A stretch of DNA of 64,000 nucleotides from an uncultured Erythrobacter sp. (GTDB lineage: Bacteria; Pseudomonadota; Alphaproteobacteria; Sphingomonadales; Sphingomonadaceae). A program made the translations under genes and the position numbers. Below the pieces are notes generated by a model that made no database searches, had not been told where the DNA came from, and was given only the letters and a program-made list of their open reading frames with translations. The stretch's first letter is position 1. The number at the start of each line of letters is the position of its first letter. Below, piece after piece: positions 53,056 through 62,084 of this stretch. The DNA lies in assembly GCA_947495555.1 (NCBI GenBank), contig CANLZI010000001.1, forward strand, positions 2,255,313 through 2,319,312, given 5' to 3'.

Positions 53056-53883
53056 CTAATCCTCTAACCGCTTTAACCAAAGGTCAGCTTGCGGGAGAAT
53101 TGAAACTAGCTGTTTGAGGTCATCAACAAACGCGCGCCTGAATATTTCGCGATCGACATCCGGCATATCCGACTTTTCATTGCCTGCGTTATAGACCCGA
53201 TACACCGTATCCGGTGGTGGTGGGGCGATCTCCAAAAAGTCACAACATTCGCGCACGGTATTGGCAGGATCTGATTTGAGCTGGTCGAGCGTGAGAACAT
53301 GGATTTTTTCGTGGCCAAAGATTTCGCTAAATCGGCAAATTTGCTCCCAATAACGGCCCCGCGCCAAATATGATTTGCGCCTAAGGGCATCGAGATGGGC
53401 CTCGCTCAAAACAGTGTCAGTTGTACCTGACAAGCGCTCATTCTCGGCGAGCAAGGCTTCCAAATATTCCAGCGGTTCTCGACCTTTCCTTTTCTCGTGC
53501 CGGTAATGCGACCAAGCCCTGTCGACCGGACAGCGCAATATTACCAATAGTTTGGGAGTGATGCCTGCCGCTTCGATCCGACCTGCCACTTGAGGTTGGA
53601 ACAAGTAGAAGGGTGTTGCTTCGCCAGTTTGGTCGGTTGCACGCTTTTTGCCTTGAAAGAATGCTCGGTACCAAGCGATCGGTTTCAGGCTGTATTCGCT
53701 GAAGTAATGCACCTCTTTGCGAAGCGGCGACTGCACATCGCTTGATTTGCACAAATATTCATAAAGGCTGGTCGTCCCAGCCTTTTGAGCGCCCAGAATG
53801 AGAAAGTCTGGAAGACCGCCATCATCGCGGATACGGCGCAAAGCGTGTCTGCACAGCAAAGTTAAGCGAGTAGCTATACTCAT
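53056..53883 (-). CDS. Sulfotransferase, heparan/carbohydrate type
   Basis: The 275-residue protein has the classic PAPS sites of carbohydrate sulfotransferases: LILGAQKAGTTSLYEYLC (5'-phosphosulfate loop, about 27-44), KEVHYFSEY, and LVILRCPVDRAWSHYRHEKR (3'-phosphate loop, about 112-131). DQLKSDPANTVRECCDFLEI matches the C-terminal family part. It resembles heparan N-deacetylase/sulfotransferase-type domains more than the neighbouring enzyme does, so the pair probably sulfate different positions. It is the upstream gene of the pair. Confidence 0.9.
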   Translation of the reverse strand: MSIATRLTLLCRHALRRIRDDGGLPDFLILGAQKAGTTSLYEYLCKSSDVQSPLRKEVHYFSEYSLKPIAWYRAFFQGKKRATDQTGEATPFYLFQPQVAGRIEAAGITPKLLVILRCPVDRAWSHYRHEKRKGREPLEYLEALLAENERLSGTTDTVLSEAHLDALRRKSYLARGRYWEQICRFSEIFGHEKIHVLTLDQLKSDPANTVRECCDFLEIAPPPPDTVYRVYNAGNEKSDMPDVDREIFRRAFVDDLKQLVSILPQADLWLKRLED

Positions 53884-54362
53884 CTTTGTCCTAGCACGGT
53901 GATTGCTCCAATCCGGGGATCAAATCGGAATGTAGACGTTCATAGTTTGACGTCCAATAGCCGATATATCCATGCGGAGGGGAAGTCCAACATTCTGGCC
54001 TATTGTCGCGCGCGACAATTCGATCCGACATTCACACAGAATTCTTCGCCTCAGCAAATCTAGCTAATGGCCTGATTTATCGAAGCTAACTGGCTGGATT
54101 TCGATCTCCGCAAGCTTGCATTGATCAAGTTTGGCCGCGCTTTAGGTGCTGCTACGACATCAGTCATTGAGAAGCAGCGCATTGCGGCCTTGAGTCAACA
54201 GAGCCGCTTGGCGTCAACAATTGTTAAACCTTCGATAACCATTTTGGACCATTCTGGTGTTCAGCGAAGTCGTCTCCATATCTATTCTGCGTCATATGGG
54301 TGGCCATGCGGCAGCAGCAGACACGGCAGAAATGGCTAGCTGAAAAGATGAAGGTCGAGGCG
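53884..54362. other. Intergenic region upstream of the sulfotransferase genes
   Basis: About 480 bases with no supported gene. Short frames occur on both strands but lack good starts or family resemblance. It probably holds the promoter of the minus-strand sulfotransferase pair. Confidence 0.45.
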
Positions 54363-54518
54363 ATGAACCAAGTTTCACCTATTGAGAGCGAAACAAACAC
54401 CCAGGTTGGAAGACCGACTAAAGAACGGCGGTTGAAAATCCTGCCCGGCTCAGTTCGCTTGCCATTGGTGATTGCTTTGGCCGCAGCGCCTTGGGTCGCC
54501 TTGTATTTCATCATTTAG
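54363..54518 (+). CDS. Small single-pass membrane protein, hypothetical
   Basis: The frame from ATG 54363 encodes 51 residues: a polar N-terminus (VSPIESETNTQVGRPTKERR) and a C-terminal membrane helix (LPLVIALAAAPWVALYFII). Upstream in-frame starts at 54300, 54306 and 54348 would lengthen it to at most 72 residues; GGTCGAGG before 54363 supports the short form. Tail-anchored small proteins occur in polysaccharide loci, but I do not recognise this one. It precedes the polymerase gene in the same direction. Confidence 0.45.
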   Translation: MNQVSPIESETNTQVGRPTKERRLKILPGSVRLPLVIALAAAPWVALYFII

Positions 54519-54666
54519 GCTCAAGCAGTCAGATCATAGATTGGTCTGCTGCACCCAAGGTTTTGACCGCGTCAAATTGTAGCAAATTGGCACATCTGGG
54601 TTGGCTGGAAAGAAATCCTCAAATTTTTAGGTGAACTGACCCGAGCGATCGGTTAGCTCGCTCGTC

Positions 54667-55980
54667 ATGAACAGACCCTTCCCGTTCAACGAATCCGTCT
54701 CCGACGAGACTGGAACAAGCGTTTTCGAGCGTGTTGTGGCGCTGTTGCTCTTCGCGGCATTGCTGACGGTCAATACCGTTCTCATCAGCTTGAGGATTAT
54801 GGACTTTCCGGTTCGGGCACTAGCTGCAATCGGGCTTCTCGGCGCTCTTATCGTAATTTACCCTGAGAGAGTGCTGGAGGAGGTGCAAAAGCATGCGCTG
54901 CTGTTGTGGCTCACTGCGGGTCTGGCTGCCTTAGGGGTGTTTGTCAGTCTGGCTAATGCGACGCCAATAGGCAGAGTTTGGCAGGGCGTGATGGAGGTAC
55001 CACTGCAAGTTGCCGTGACGCTTCTCGTTGCAAGCGCGTTGGTCCAAATAGCAGGATACCGAGCCTGCATTGCAGTATTTGTGGCGGTCATTTTGGCCAG
55101 TAGCCTCGTCGCAATGTTGCAGTTCGGCGGCATGGAATCGATGTGGCAATTGCGCCTAGACTTATGGAAGTTCCAGAATGAACCACCCTTGCCTGCGTTA
55201 GAGAACCGCAGGCCGATGGGGTTGTCCTATTCGCCAATCCAGCTTTCGACCCAATTGTGCCTTGCTTTTGGCGTTTTTGCTGCAGCCCGTGAGATGGGAC
55301 GGAAGAGTATCGGCAAAGCCTTGGACCTAGATCTGCTCATTCTTGCCGCCGCTGTAATGTTGGTCGCCGGCAGCGTCTTTACTCTAACCCGCTCCCCGAT
55401 ATTGGGCGCTGGCATTTTCGTTGTTATTTACATGCTGCTCCGACCTGGCTCTTGGTTGATCGCGATCGCACTCCTCGGAGGCGTCGCATTGTTGGTGGCC
55501 GGTCCGTTCCTGATGGAATATCTGCAGGACAACGCCACAAGAGTTGTGCGCACCGATGATGGCTCTGCGCTGGCTAGAGCTTCAATGAACATTTATGGTC
55601 TCTTGCTGATTGCAGACAATCCCTTGGGTTACGGTTACGCCTTTAAGCCGAGTGATCATGCGACCAAATTTTGGCAATATCTCTACCATACGCCCGCGCC
55701 CGGAGCGCTGATGGAAAAAGAGTTACACAACTATTTTCTGAACATGCTCAATACCTATGGGTTGGGCCTCATCTTGCTGGCACCGATCATCTACCAATTG
55801 TTGTCGCGCGCGCGCGCCGCGCTGTTGTTCTTTGTTCCCTATATCGTTCACATCATTTTCCATAACAGCGGGCCATTTTGGACCGATGTACCGTTTTGGT
55901 TTGTTGTTGCGATCCTCTCATCTATTCCGGCAGCGCATTCCGATTTTGGAGAGATCAAAGCGCCCGATCTGAGGGGGTGA
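54667..55980 (+). CDS. O-antigen polymerase/ligase-family membrane protein (Wzy-like)
   Basis: The 437-residue membrane protein has 10-12 hydrophobic helices and a large periplasmic loop (about 290-355) with SDHATKFWQYLYHTPAPG and KELHNYFLNMLNTYGLGL. The His in the LHNYFLNML context matches the conserved H-N-x-x-L region of the Wzy/WaaL superfamily. In this locus it is best read as the Wzy polymerase that joins flipped repeat units, as no other candidate is present. An O-antigen ligase role cannot be excluded from sequence. Confidence 0.8.
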   Translation: MNRPFPFNESVSDETGTSVFERVVALLLFAALLTVNTVLISLRIMDFPVRALAAIGLLGALIVIYPERVLEEVQKHALLLWLTAGLAALGVFVSLANATPIGRVWQGVMEVPLQVAVTLLVASALVQIAGYRACIAVFVAVILASSLVAMLQFGGMESMWQLRLDLWKFQNEPPLPALENRRPMGLSYSPIQLSTQLCLAFGVFAAAREMGRKSIGKALDLDLLILAAAVMLVAGSVFTLTRSPILGAGIFVVIYMLLRPGSWLIAIALLGGVALLVAGPFLMEYLQDNATRVVRTDDGSALARASMNIYGLLLIADNPLGYGYAFKPSDHATKFWQYLYHTPAPGALMEKELHNYFLNMLNTYGLGLILLAPIIYQLLSRARAALLFFVPYIVHIIFHNSGPFWTDVPFWFVVAILSSIPAAHSDFGEIKAPDLRG

Positions 55981-56182
55981 TCGTCAATTTAGGTGCTACT
56001 GCATAAACCAAACAAACCTCTGCGAGGCGCTTTTTCAAGGACGTCATTCATTGTTCTCGCGATGATAATTCAAGGCAGAGCACGGACTGCCTTGTTATAA
56101 GCAATAGACTGAACCAAAATTTGAACTTTGATGCGCTGGGCTAATTCCGCTAGGGAATGGCGCTTGGGAAAAGCGTGGTGTC

Positions 56183-56419
56183 ATGCTCAAAGTGCTTTTA
56201 ATATTGATCGGGCTTGTTTCCGTCATCGCCTTTGTTGGTGTTTGCGCATTCGTGTATTGGTTGAATGCAGAATTTGCAGAAGATCAATCTGAAGACAGTC
56301 GATTGAAAGGACGCCAATCGCTCTTAAAGCGCCTTTTTCGTTGGATGAACAAACCAACCAAGCGGATCGAATATAGGCGAGACAAACTAGGCCGTTTCCG
56401 CAAGATATGGCGCGGTTAG
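56183..56419 (+). CDS. Small membrane protein with basic tail, hypothetical
   Basis: The 78-residue product has an N-terminal membrane helix (VLLILIGLVSVIAFVGVCAFVYW) and a strongly basic cytoplasmic C-terminus (LLKRLFRWMNKPTKRIEYRR and following). I do not recognise the family. It lies between the polymerase gene and the IS6 element, in the same direction as both. The coding look is plausible but ribosome-binding support is weak. Confidence 0.5.
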   Translation: MLKVLLILIGLVSVIAFVGVCAFVYWLNAEFAEDQSEDSRLKGRQSLLKRLFRWMNKPTKRIEYRRDKLGRFRKIWRG

Positions 56420-56457
56420 GACATTAAGCCCCGAATTGGACTAGACGGAGATGCTAA

Positions 56458-56473
56458 CAGTCTAGCGCGAACT
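56458..56473 (+). repeat. IS6-type element end, copy C (degenerate)
   Basis: CAGTCTAGCGCGAACT resembles the left end of the element that starts 100 bp downstream (CAGTCTAACGCTAACT, 14 of 16) in the same orientation. It may be a scar from an earlier insertion. Confidence 0.5.
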
Positions 56474-56557
56474 GAACTCAGGCAAGTTTTTCACAAATTC
56501 GGAAATTTTCAATCCGGAAACGCCGCTTCTGAGCCAGAATCTAACTGTTCGATTATG

Positions 56558-57367
56558 CTGTCAGTCTAACGCTAACTAGTCTCCAAATGTCGGATTTCGG
56601 AGATTAGATCGGCGGATATGAAGCCACTTTCGTTCAAGCGTCATCGCTTTCTAACGGATGTCATTCGCTACGCCGTATGGCTGTATTTCAGGTTCACGTT
56701 GAGCTTGCGCGATGTCGAGGATCTGCTGGCTGAGCGCGGCATCGATGTGACTTATGAGACCATCCGATGCTGGGTCGACAAGTTTGGTCCTGCTACTTCA
56801 GCCAACATCCGAAAGAGACGCCATCGTGCTGATAACGTGTGGCACCTTGATGGGGTGGTTGTGAAGATCGGCGGCAAGCGTATGTGGATGTGGCGCGCCG
56901 TCGATAAGGAAGGCGAAGTCTTAGATGTTCTTGTGCAGAAGCGGCGCAACAAGGCTGCTGCGCTGAAATTGCTAAGAAAACTGCTCAAGAACCAAGGCTT
57001 CGTTCCGGAACGCATAGTGACCGATGGACTCGCTTCATACGGCGCAGCCTTGCGCGATCTGGGCCACTCAAGACGCCACCAACCCGGCCAATTGAAGCAT
57101 AACAACAGGGCCGAGAATTCACACCTCTCCGTCCGAAGACGAGAGTGTAAGATGCAGCTGTCCAAGTCGCAAGGACCAGCGCAAAGCTTCGTTTCAACCC
57201 ACTCTGCGATCTACAACTGCTTCAACATCGAACGTCATCTCGTTTCAAGAAAGACAATGCGAACCTACCGAGATCGCGCTTATGCCGAATGGCAAGCTGC
57301 TTCCGGAGCACATTGATGAAAATCGCCAGCCGCGCCTCGGTGCGTGCCCAAGAAGTTAACCTGACAG
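56558..57367 (+). mobile_element. IS6-family insertion sequence
   Basis: This is an element of about 810 bp with one transposase gene. The ends carry imperfect inverted repeats: CTGTCAGTCTAAC at 56558-56570, and GTTAACCTGACAG at 57355-57367, whose complement reads CTGTCAGGTTAAC. The match is 11 of 13, plus one or two flanking bases. I see no 8-bp target duplication (CGATTATG against CACCCAAC), so later recombination is likely, or the exact ends are a few bases off. Size and layout fit the IS6 family. Confidence 0.8.
56618..57316 (+). CDS. IS6-family transposase, apparently intact
   Basis: The 232-residue DDE transposase has an N-terminal DNA-binding part with FKRHRFLTDVIRYAVWLYFR and LRDVEDLLAERGIDVTYETI, and a catalytic core: first Asp in WHLDGVVVKI, second Asp in IVTDGLASYGAAL, and Glu in NNRAENSHLSVRRRE. 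The usual C-terminal NIERHLVSRKTMRTYR segment is present. There are no stops or frameshifts. Length is normal for IS6. It is not the parent of the decayed copy at 39.3-40.1 kb, whose C-terminal residues differ, although the element ends look related. Confidence 0.93.
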   Translation: MKPLSFKRHRFLTDVIRYAVWLYFRFTLSLRDVEDLLAERGIDVTYETIRCWVDKFGPATSANIRKRRHRADNVWHLDGVVVKIGGKRMWMWRAVDKEGEVLDVLVQKRRNKAAALKLLRKLLKNQGFVPERIVTDGLASYGAALRDLGHSRRHQPGQLKHNNRAENSHLSVRRRECKMQLSKSQGPAQSFVSTHSAIYNCFNIERHLVSRKTMRTYRDRAYAEWQAASGAH

Positions 57368-57458
57368 CACCCAACCCAGTCAGCAACCGCGGATGTGGGC
57401 GCACTTGGTAGTCTATGCACTCCATTTGTTGTCACGAACCGCTTTCTCGAGCACCCAC

Positions 57459-59564
57459 CTACCACCCATCGGCATAGCGTTCGAACCAAGCCAATATCGC
57501 CGATGCCTTAGCGGCGCTTTGCGATGGCCTTGTTGTGATCGCATGGCTGGCGCCTGGGACCCGGATAAGCGTGGTTGGCACACCTGCCAGTTGCAGCGCC
57601 GAATAATACTGGACGGCTTCGCTGACAGGAGTGCGATAATCCTCGCTCCCGACTACAACCAAGGTCGGCGTTTGGACGTTTCCGATCAATGATAGCGGAG
57701 ATTGATCCCAAAATTTCTGCGGATTTTCCCATGGGCGCGAGCCCACCCAGTACATTCCGAAATAGCCGGTACCGTCTGCCGTCAGCGCCTGTGTTGTCCA
57801 GTTGATAACTGGCTTCTGTGTTGCCGCCGCGCGGAACCGGTTGGTCTTGCCCACGATCCACGAGGTTAGCACACCGCCGCCTGATCCGCCTGTGACAAAC
57901 AGTCGATTCGGGTCAGCGACGCCAATTTCTATGGCGCGATCGACGATACTCATCAGATCGTCATAATCGTAACTTGGATAGGCCTTATCGATTTCCTGCG
58001 CAAAACTTTCGCCATAGCTGGTCGAGCCACGCGGGTTTGCCGAAAGTACGGCATAGCCTGCTGCGGCATAGAGCTGATTATCGGTTGAAAAATGCGGACC
58101 ATAAGCTGCGAAGGGGCCGCCGTGAATTTCAAGAATCAGCGGTACACGCGTTCCCTCGACATAGCCGGGCGGCAACGTTAGCCAACCCTGTACTTCCTGC
58201 TCGTCAAAGCTGCTTCCCACCGTGATTTCGCGCACCTCACCGAGTGATTTGGTGGCCAATAGGCTGCTATTCAGATTGGTAAGGTAGCGGGCATCGCGGC
58301 CCTGAAAGACTTTGACTTCTGGCGGACGCAAAGCGGTGCCGCCGGTGAAGGCAATCGTGTCATCGCTCGCGACGGCAAAGCTACCGCCGCTGTAGGGGCG
58401 ATCAAGACCGCCGCCCGAAACACCTTGAACGACATTGCGAACCGAACCATCCAGAGCCAAACGCGCGATATTAGTCTCGCCACGCTGGTCATATTGCACG
58501 TATATCCCGCGCGAATCCGCATCCCATTCGAACGCAGCGACGCTGAAATCCCAATCCGCGGTAAGAACGCGCTTACCGTCGCCATTCGCGTTCATGATAT
58601 AGAGCTCGTTGTTCTCATAAGCGCGGCCAATGTCGTCGAAGCCGACATAAGCAATCTGCAGTCCGTCTGGCGAAACCTTAGCGCCACCATCCGGGCCGTC
58701 CCGCTTCGTTAGCTGGGTGAGTGCAAGTGAGCTGGTATCGAGCGCCCAGACATCGCCCTCGACCGGATCGGTTTGCCAGTCAGAATTGCGATTTGCGCTG
58801 AAGTAGATCGTATTGCCGCTCGGCGACCAGCTCAATGGACCGCCATCGTGATAGGGGCCAAAGGTCAATTGACGCGGTGCGCCACCCGTGGCCGGAACAA
58901 CAAATATCTTCTCGAAACCTGGCGTTATTTCTCCAGCCCCATCAGCCCTGAAGTTTACCAGATCGGTGATGTCCAACGGTTCGGCCCAATTTGCGCCTTT
59001 AGGTCGGTCTTTCGGAGCAGAGCCCAATGTTGGAGAAGATTCAGCGACCAGCATGGTGTAAGCGATAGACCGGCCATCTGGCGACCAGGCGACATTGGAA
59101 GGGCTATTGGGCATGCCGGTGAGCCGCACCGCCTCGCCGCTATCCAGCCATTTGGCCCAAAGTTGCGCATTTCCGCCCTTGGTCGAGACATAAGCAATAC
59201 GGGAGCCATCCGGTGACCAGCTAGGCGAGAAAGTACCGCCATCACCTCCCGCAAAAGGGCTTTGCTCTCCGCTCTCGACATCAATCAACCAGATCGAACT
59301 GATTGCCCGGTCAGTCATGATGTCGTTTTGCCGACGAACATAAGCGATCGTTTTGCCGTCAGGACTAATTTGCGGATCGGTTGCGTAAGCGAGATCGAAT
59401 AGGTCCTGTCCTGTGAAGGTACGGTTCGGACCGGTTCGGTCGGAAGCTTTCGAGCCAACTTCCGACGAAGCCTCCGACGGTGCCACCGATTGCTCCTGAG
59501 CGAATACGGCGGGCGACATGAAGAGAGAGACTGCGCTCGCTGCGATGAAAACTGATCTCGACAT
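57459..59564 (-). CDS. Secreted S9-family prolyl oligopeptidase-type peptidase
   Basis: The 701-residue protein has a signal peptide (MSRSVFIAASAVSLFMSPAV, cleavage near FAQ), an N-terminal beta-propeller with repeated SPDG/SPSG blades (IAYVSTKGG, SPDGLQIAYVGFDD and others), and a C-terminal alpha/beta-hydrolase domain. The catalytic triad is Ser in VTGGSGGGVLTSW, Asp in VGSEDYRTPVSEA and His in PGASHAITTRP. It probably works in the periplasm or outside the cell as a di- or oligopeptidase. It is the second gene of a tandem pair with 9 bp between. Confidence 0.92.
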   Translation of the reverse strand: MSRSVFIAASAVSLFMSPAVFAQEQSVAPSEASSEVGSKASDRTGPNRTFTGQDLFDLAYATDPQISPDGKTIAYVRRQNDIMTDRAISSIWLIDVESGEQSPFAGGDGGTFSPSWSPDGSRIAYVSTKGGNAQLWAKWLDSGEAVRLTGMPNSPSNVAWSPDGRSIAYTMLVAESSPTLGSAPKDRPKGANWAEPLDITDLVNFRADGAGEITPGFEKIFVVPATGGAPRQLTFGPYHDGGPLSWSPSGNTIYFSANRNSDWQTDPVEGDVWALDTSSLALTQLTKRDGPDGGAKVSPDGLQIAYVGFDDIGRAYENNELYIMNANGDGKRVLTADWDFSVAAFEWDADSRGIYVQYDQRGETNIARLALDGSVRNVVQGVSGGGLDRPYSGGSFAVASDDTIAFTGGTALRPPEVKVFQGRDARYLTNLNSSLLATKSLGEVREITVGSSFDEQEVQGWLTLPPGYVEGTRVPLILEIHGGPFAAYGPHFSTDNQLYAAAGYAVLSANPRGSTSYGESFAQEIDKAYPSYDYDDLMSIVDRAIEIGVADPNRLFVTGGSGGGVLTSWIVGKTNRFRAAATQKPVINWTTQALTADGTGYFGMYWVGSRPWENPQKFWDQSPLSLIGNVQTPTLVVVGSEDYRTPVSEAVQYYSALQLAGVPTTLIRVPGASHAITTRPSQSAAKASAILAWFERYADGW

Positions 59565-59573
59565 AGATGTTAC

Positions 59574-61619
59574 CTAATCTTCCTCTTCCTGCCCCACACG
59601 GTATTTCTCGAACCAGGCCAGTGTGTAGTCCGTTTTAGCATTAAGGAGCGATGGCCTTCCGGCTATGCCGTGATTTGTATCGGGCACCCGCACCATCATA
59701 CTAGGGATACCGCGCAGTTGCAGCGCTTGGTAGAATTGCTCCGTCTCGGAAATCGGGGTGCGGTAATCACGTTCACCCGTGATGAGCATCGTCGGCGTTT
59801 CGACATTGCCGACCAATGATAGCGGTGATCGTTCCCAGTAATGATCGAGATGTTCCCATGGCGGCCCTGGGAACTGGTTGGTGATCTGGCCGATATAGCT
59901 ATCGGCAGTCAGAACTTTCGATATCCAGTTGATAACCGGTTTCGCTGCCATAGCCGCGTTGAAGCGGTCGGTGAGGCCGATTGCATAAGCGGTCGCAATG
60001 CCGCCTGCCGACCCGCCAGCGATGAACAGATTTTTTTCGTCAGCGAAGCCGTTAGAAATTGCCCAGTCAACAGCTGACATGTGATCGGCAAAGTCGTCGG
60101 GGCTGGAATATTTGTACTTCAGCAAGTTGGCGAATTCACTGCCGTAGCCGATCGAGCCGCGATGATTATCATAGATCACGATATAGCCGGCTGCTGCCAT
60201 TCGCTGCAGCTCAGCTGAAAAATGCGGGCCGTAGGCTGCATGAGGGCCGCCGTGAATCTCTAAGATAAGCGGATATTTCTCGCCTTGCTGATAGCCGGGT
60301 GGTGTGATCATCCACCCATCAACTTCAAGCCCATCGAGCGACGAGTTATAGGTAAAACGGCGCACTTCGCCCAAGTCCCTGTGTGCAAGTAGATCCTCAT
60401 TCAGCTGAGTCAGCTGGCGCGTACGGCCCGATTTGTAAGAGAACAGGTCAGCCGGACGGTGAGCGCTGCCTTTGGTATAGACCAGAGCGCCGCCTGCGCC
60501 CGCATCATAAGTTCCACTGACATACGGCCTACCAACAACTGTTCCGCCCAGCCCTTCGACCGCGACACGCCGGTCGCCAGCAGTGGTGACCACGCCGATA
60601 TTGTTCTCGCCGCGGTTCTGGAAAGTATAAGCAATTTCCCGGCTGGAAAGCCATTGGATATCGCCTGCACGGCGATCAAGCCCCTGCGTCAAATTGGTTG
60701 GCCTGCTGCCGTTGCGCTGCATGAGAAACACGTTGGTGGGCAGGAATGGTTCGCGTTCATTGCCCGTGCCCAGATAGGCTACCAGCCGGCCATCCGGAGA
60801 GACTTGGGGAGATGTCTCTAAACCCGGCACGTCCGTGAGCTGGCTCAACTCGCCTGATGCGACATTCACGGCGAAAATATCCGATTCGCGGCTCTGGAGC
60901 TCCCAGTTTTCGTTCCGGTTGGCGGAAAACAGGATCCACTCGCTATCTGGGGTGAAGGAAAGCGAACTGCGATGATTAAAGTCACCTGTTGTCAGTTGAC
61001 GCGCAGTTCCGCCTTCAGCAGGCATTACGAAGACATGATCATAGGCCAGATCAACAAACCCAGATCCGTTGGTCCGATAGCGCGCCCGGTCAATAACCCG
61101 CGGTGCATCGGCCCACTTGGCACCTTCGGGTTTTTTGGGTCCGCTAACTAGTTTTTCACCTTCGGCTTTCACCGCCATGGTGAAGGCTACCATTTCACCG
61201 TCAGGCGACCATGTAAGATTGGCAGGCGCCTCTTCAAACGTACCGATCAGCGCGTCCCGACCAGAACTTAGATAATTGACATAGAGACCGGTCCGACCGG
61301 ACATACTTTTCATATAAGCAATGCGTGATCCATCCGGCGACCAGCGCGGAGAGCGATAAGATCCAAGTTCGGCCAAGAGTGGTTGATGGTCACTTCCATC
61401 AAGATCGATCAGCCAGATATGCGACACCGTCCGGTCCAACATGATGTCGTTGGAACGGCGGACATATATGGCTTGCTGCCCATCCGGAGAGACTTGTGGC
61501 TCGTCGGCCCATTCAAGTTCAAACACGTCCTCAGCCGAAAATACGCTTAGTTGATCGTTTGCAGAGGCAAACGTGGTCATACTCGTCGCCAAAATCGCTG
61601 AACCCAAGTATCGCAGCAT
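59574..61619 (-). CDS. Secreted S9-family prolyl oligopeptidase-type peptidase
   Basis: The 681-residue paralogue of the neighbouring peptidase has a signal peptide (MLRYLGSAILATSMTTFASA), a beta-propeller with blades such as SPRWSPDGSRIAYM written here as RSPRWSPDGSRIAYMKS, and an alpha/beta-hydrolase domain. The triad is Ser in IAGGSAGGIATAY, Asp in TGERDYRTPISET and His in PDTNHGIAGRP. The two share layout throughout but differ in many residues, so the duplication is old. It is the first gene of the pair; a palindrome lies 14-31 bp upstream of its start. Confidence 0.92.
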   Translation of the reverse strand: MLRYLGSAILATSMTTFASANDQLSVFSAEDVFELEWADEPQVSPDGQQAIYVRRSNDIMLDRTVSHIWLIDLDGSDHQPLLAELGSYRSPRWSPDGSRIAYMKSMSGRTGLYVNYLSSGRDALIGTFEEAPANLTWSPDGEMVAFTMAVKAEGEKLVSGPKKPEGAKWADAPRVIDRARYRTNGSGFVDLAYDHVFVMPAEGGTARQLTTGDFNHRSSLSFTPDSEWILFSANRNENWELQSRESDIFAVNVASGELSQLTDVPGLETSPQVSPDGRLVAYLGTGNEREPFLPTNVFLMQRNGSRPTNLTQGLDRRAGDIQWLSSREIAYTFQNRGENNIGVVTTAGDRRVAVEGLGGTVVGRPYVSGTYDAGAGGALVYTKGSAHRPADLFSYKSGRTRQLTQLNEDLLAHRDLGEVRRFTYNSSLDGLEVDGWMITPPGYQQGEKYPLILEIHGGPHAAYGPHFSAELQRMAAAGYIVIYDNHRGSIGYGSEFANLLKYKYSSPDDFADHMSAVDWAISNGFADEKNLFIAGGSAGGIATAYAIGLTDRFNAAMAAKPVINWISKVLTADSYIGQITNQFPGPPWEHLDHYWERSPLSLVGNVETPTMLITGERDYRTPISETEQFYQALQLRGIPSMMVRVPDTNHGIAGRPSLLNAKTDYTLAWFEKYRVGQEEED

Positions 61620-62084
61620 TATCTACCCCTGTAACACTAAAGTGAGTGTTGCCTTTGCAGGACCCGCAACAAGGTTGCCTAAGTCATAACTAAACCCGCA
61701 TTACCTGACGATGTCCATCTCTTCGATCAGCGTATCCGCATCGCGGACTTTGTCCATCGCCTACGTCATATAGCGACAATTTTCAGAGCCATTCCAAACG
61801 CCCGAAGATTAAAGTGAGTGCTGTTACAGCTCACTACTTGGTCCGAAATTAGAATGTCCGCTTTCCACCCTAGAAGTCGCCGCTCTGAGCCGGTGTAGGC
61901 GTTTCCGCTAGCGGACTGGCTGCAAACAGAATTTTTGCGCTGACAGCGGCCATTCTGCTAACGACCCAATTGCGGACACGCCATTGTGTCAGCAGTCACA
62001 TAGGAAGGAACGTCTAAGGTATTGCATTTGTAGCCGCCCCAATGATACTCGCGTGTAGTTACAACGCGCTGTTCTGGGGGCAGT
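61620..62084. other. Regulatory gap upstream of the peptidase pair
   Basis: This stretch contains two related elements. AACACT-AAAGTG-AGTGTT (61633-61650) is a palindrome next to the peptidase start. AGTGAG and CTCACT (61813-61818 and 61830-61835) form a second inverted repeat. Both contain TAAAGTGAGTG. I see no gene here. It may serve both the peptidase operon and the divergent transporter gene. Confidence 0.45.

Noticed and set aside
56013..56035. Short CCTC/GAGG hairpin with TTTTT after the polymerase gene
   Set aside because: The stem of 4 bp is too weak to call a terminator with confidence, although the T-run is suggestive.
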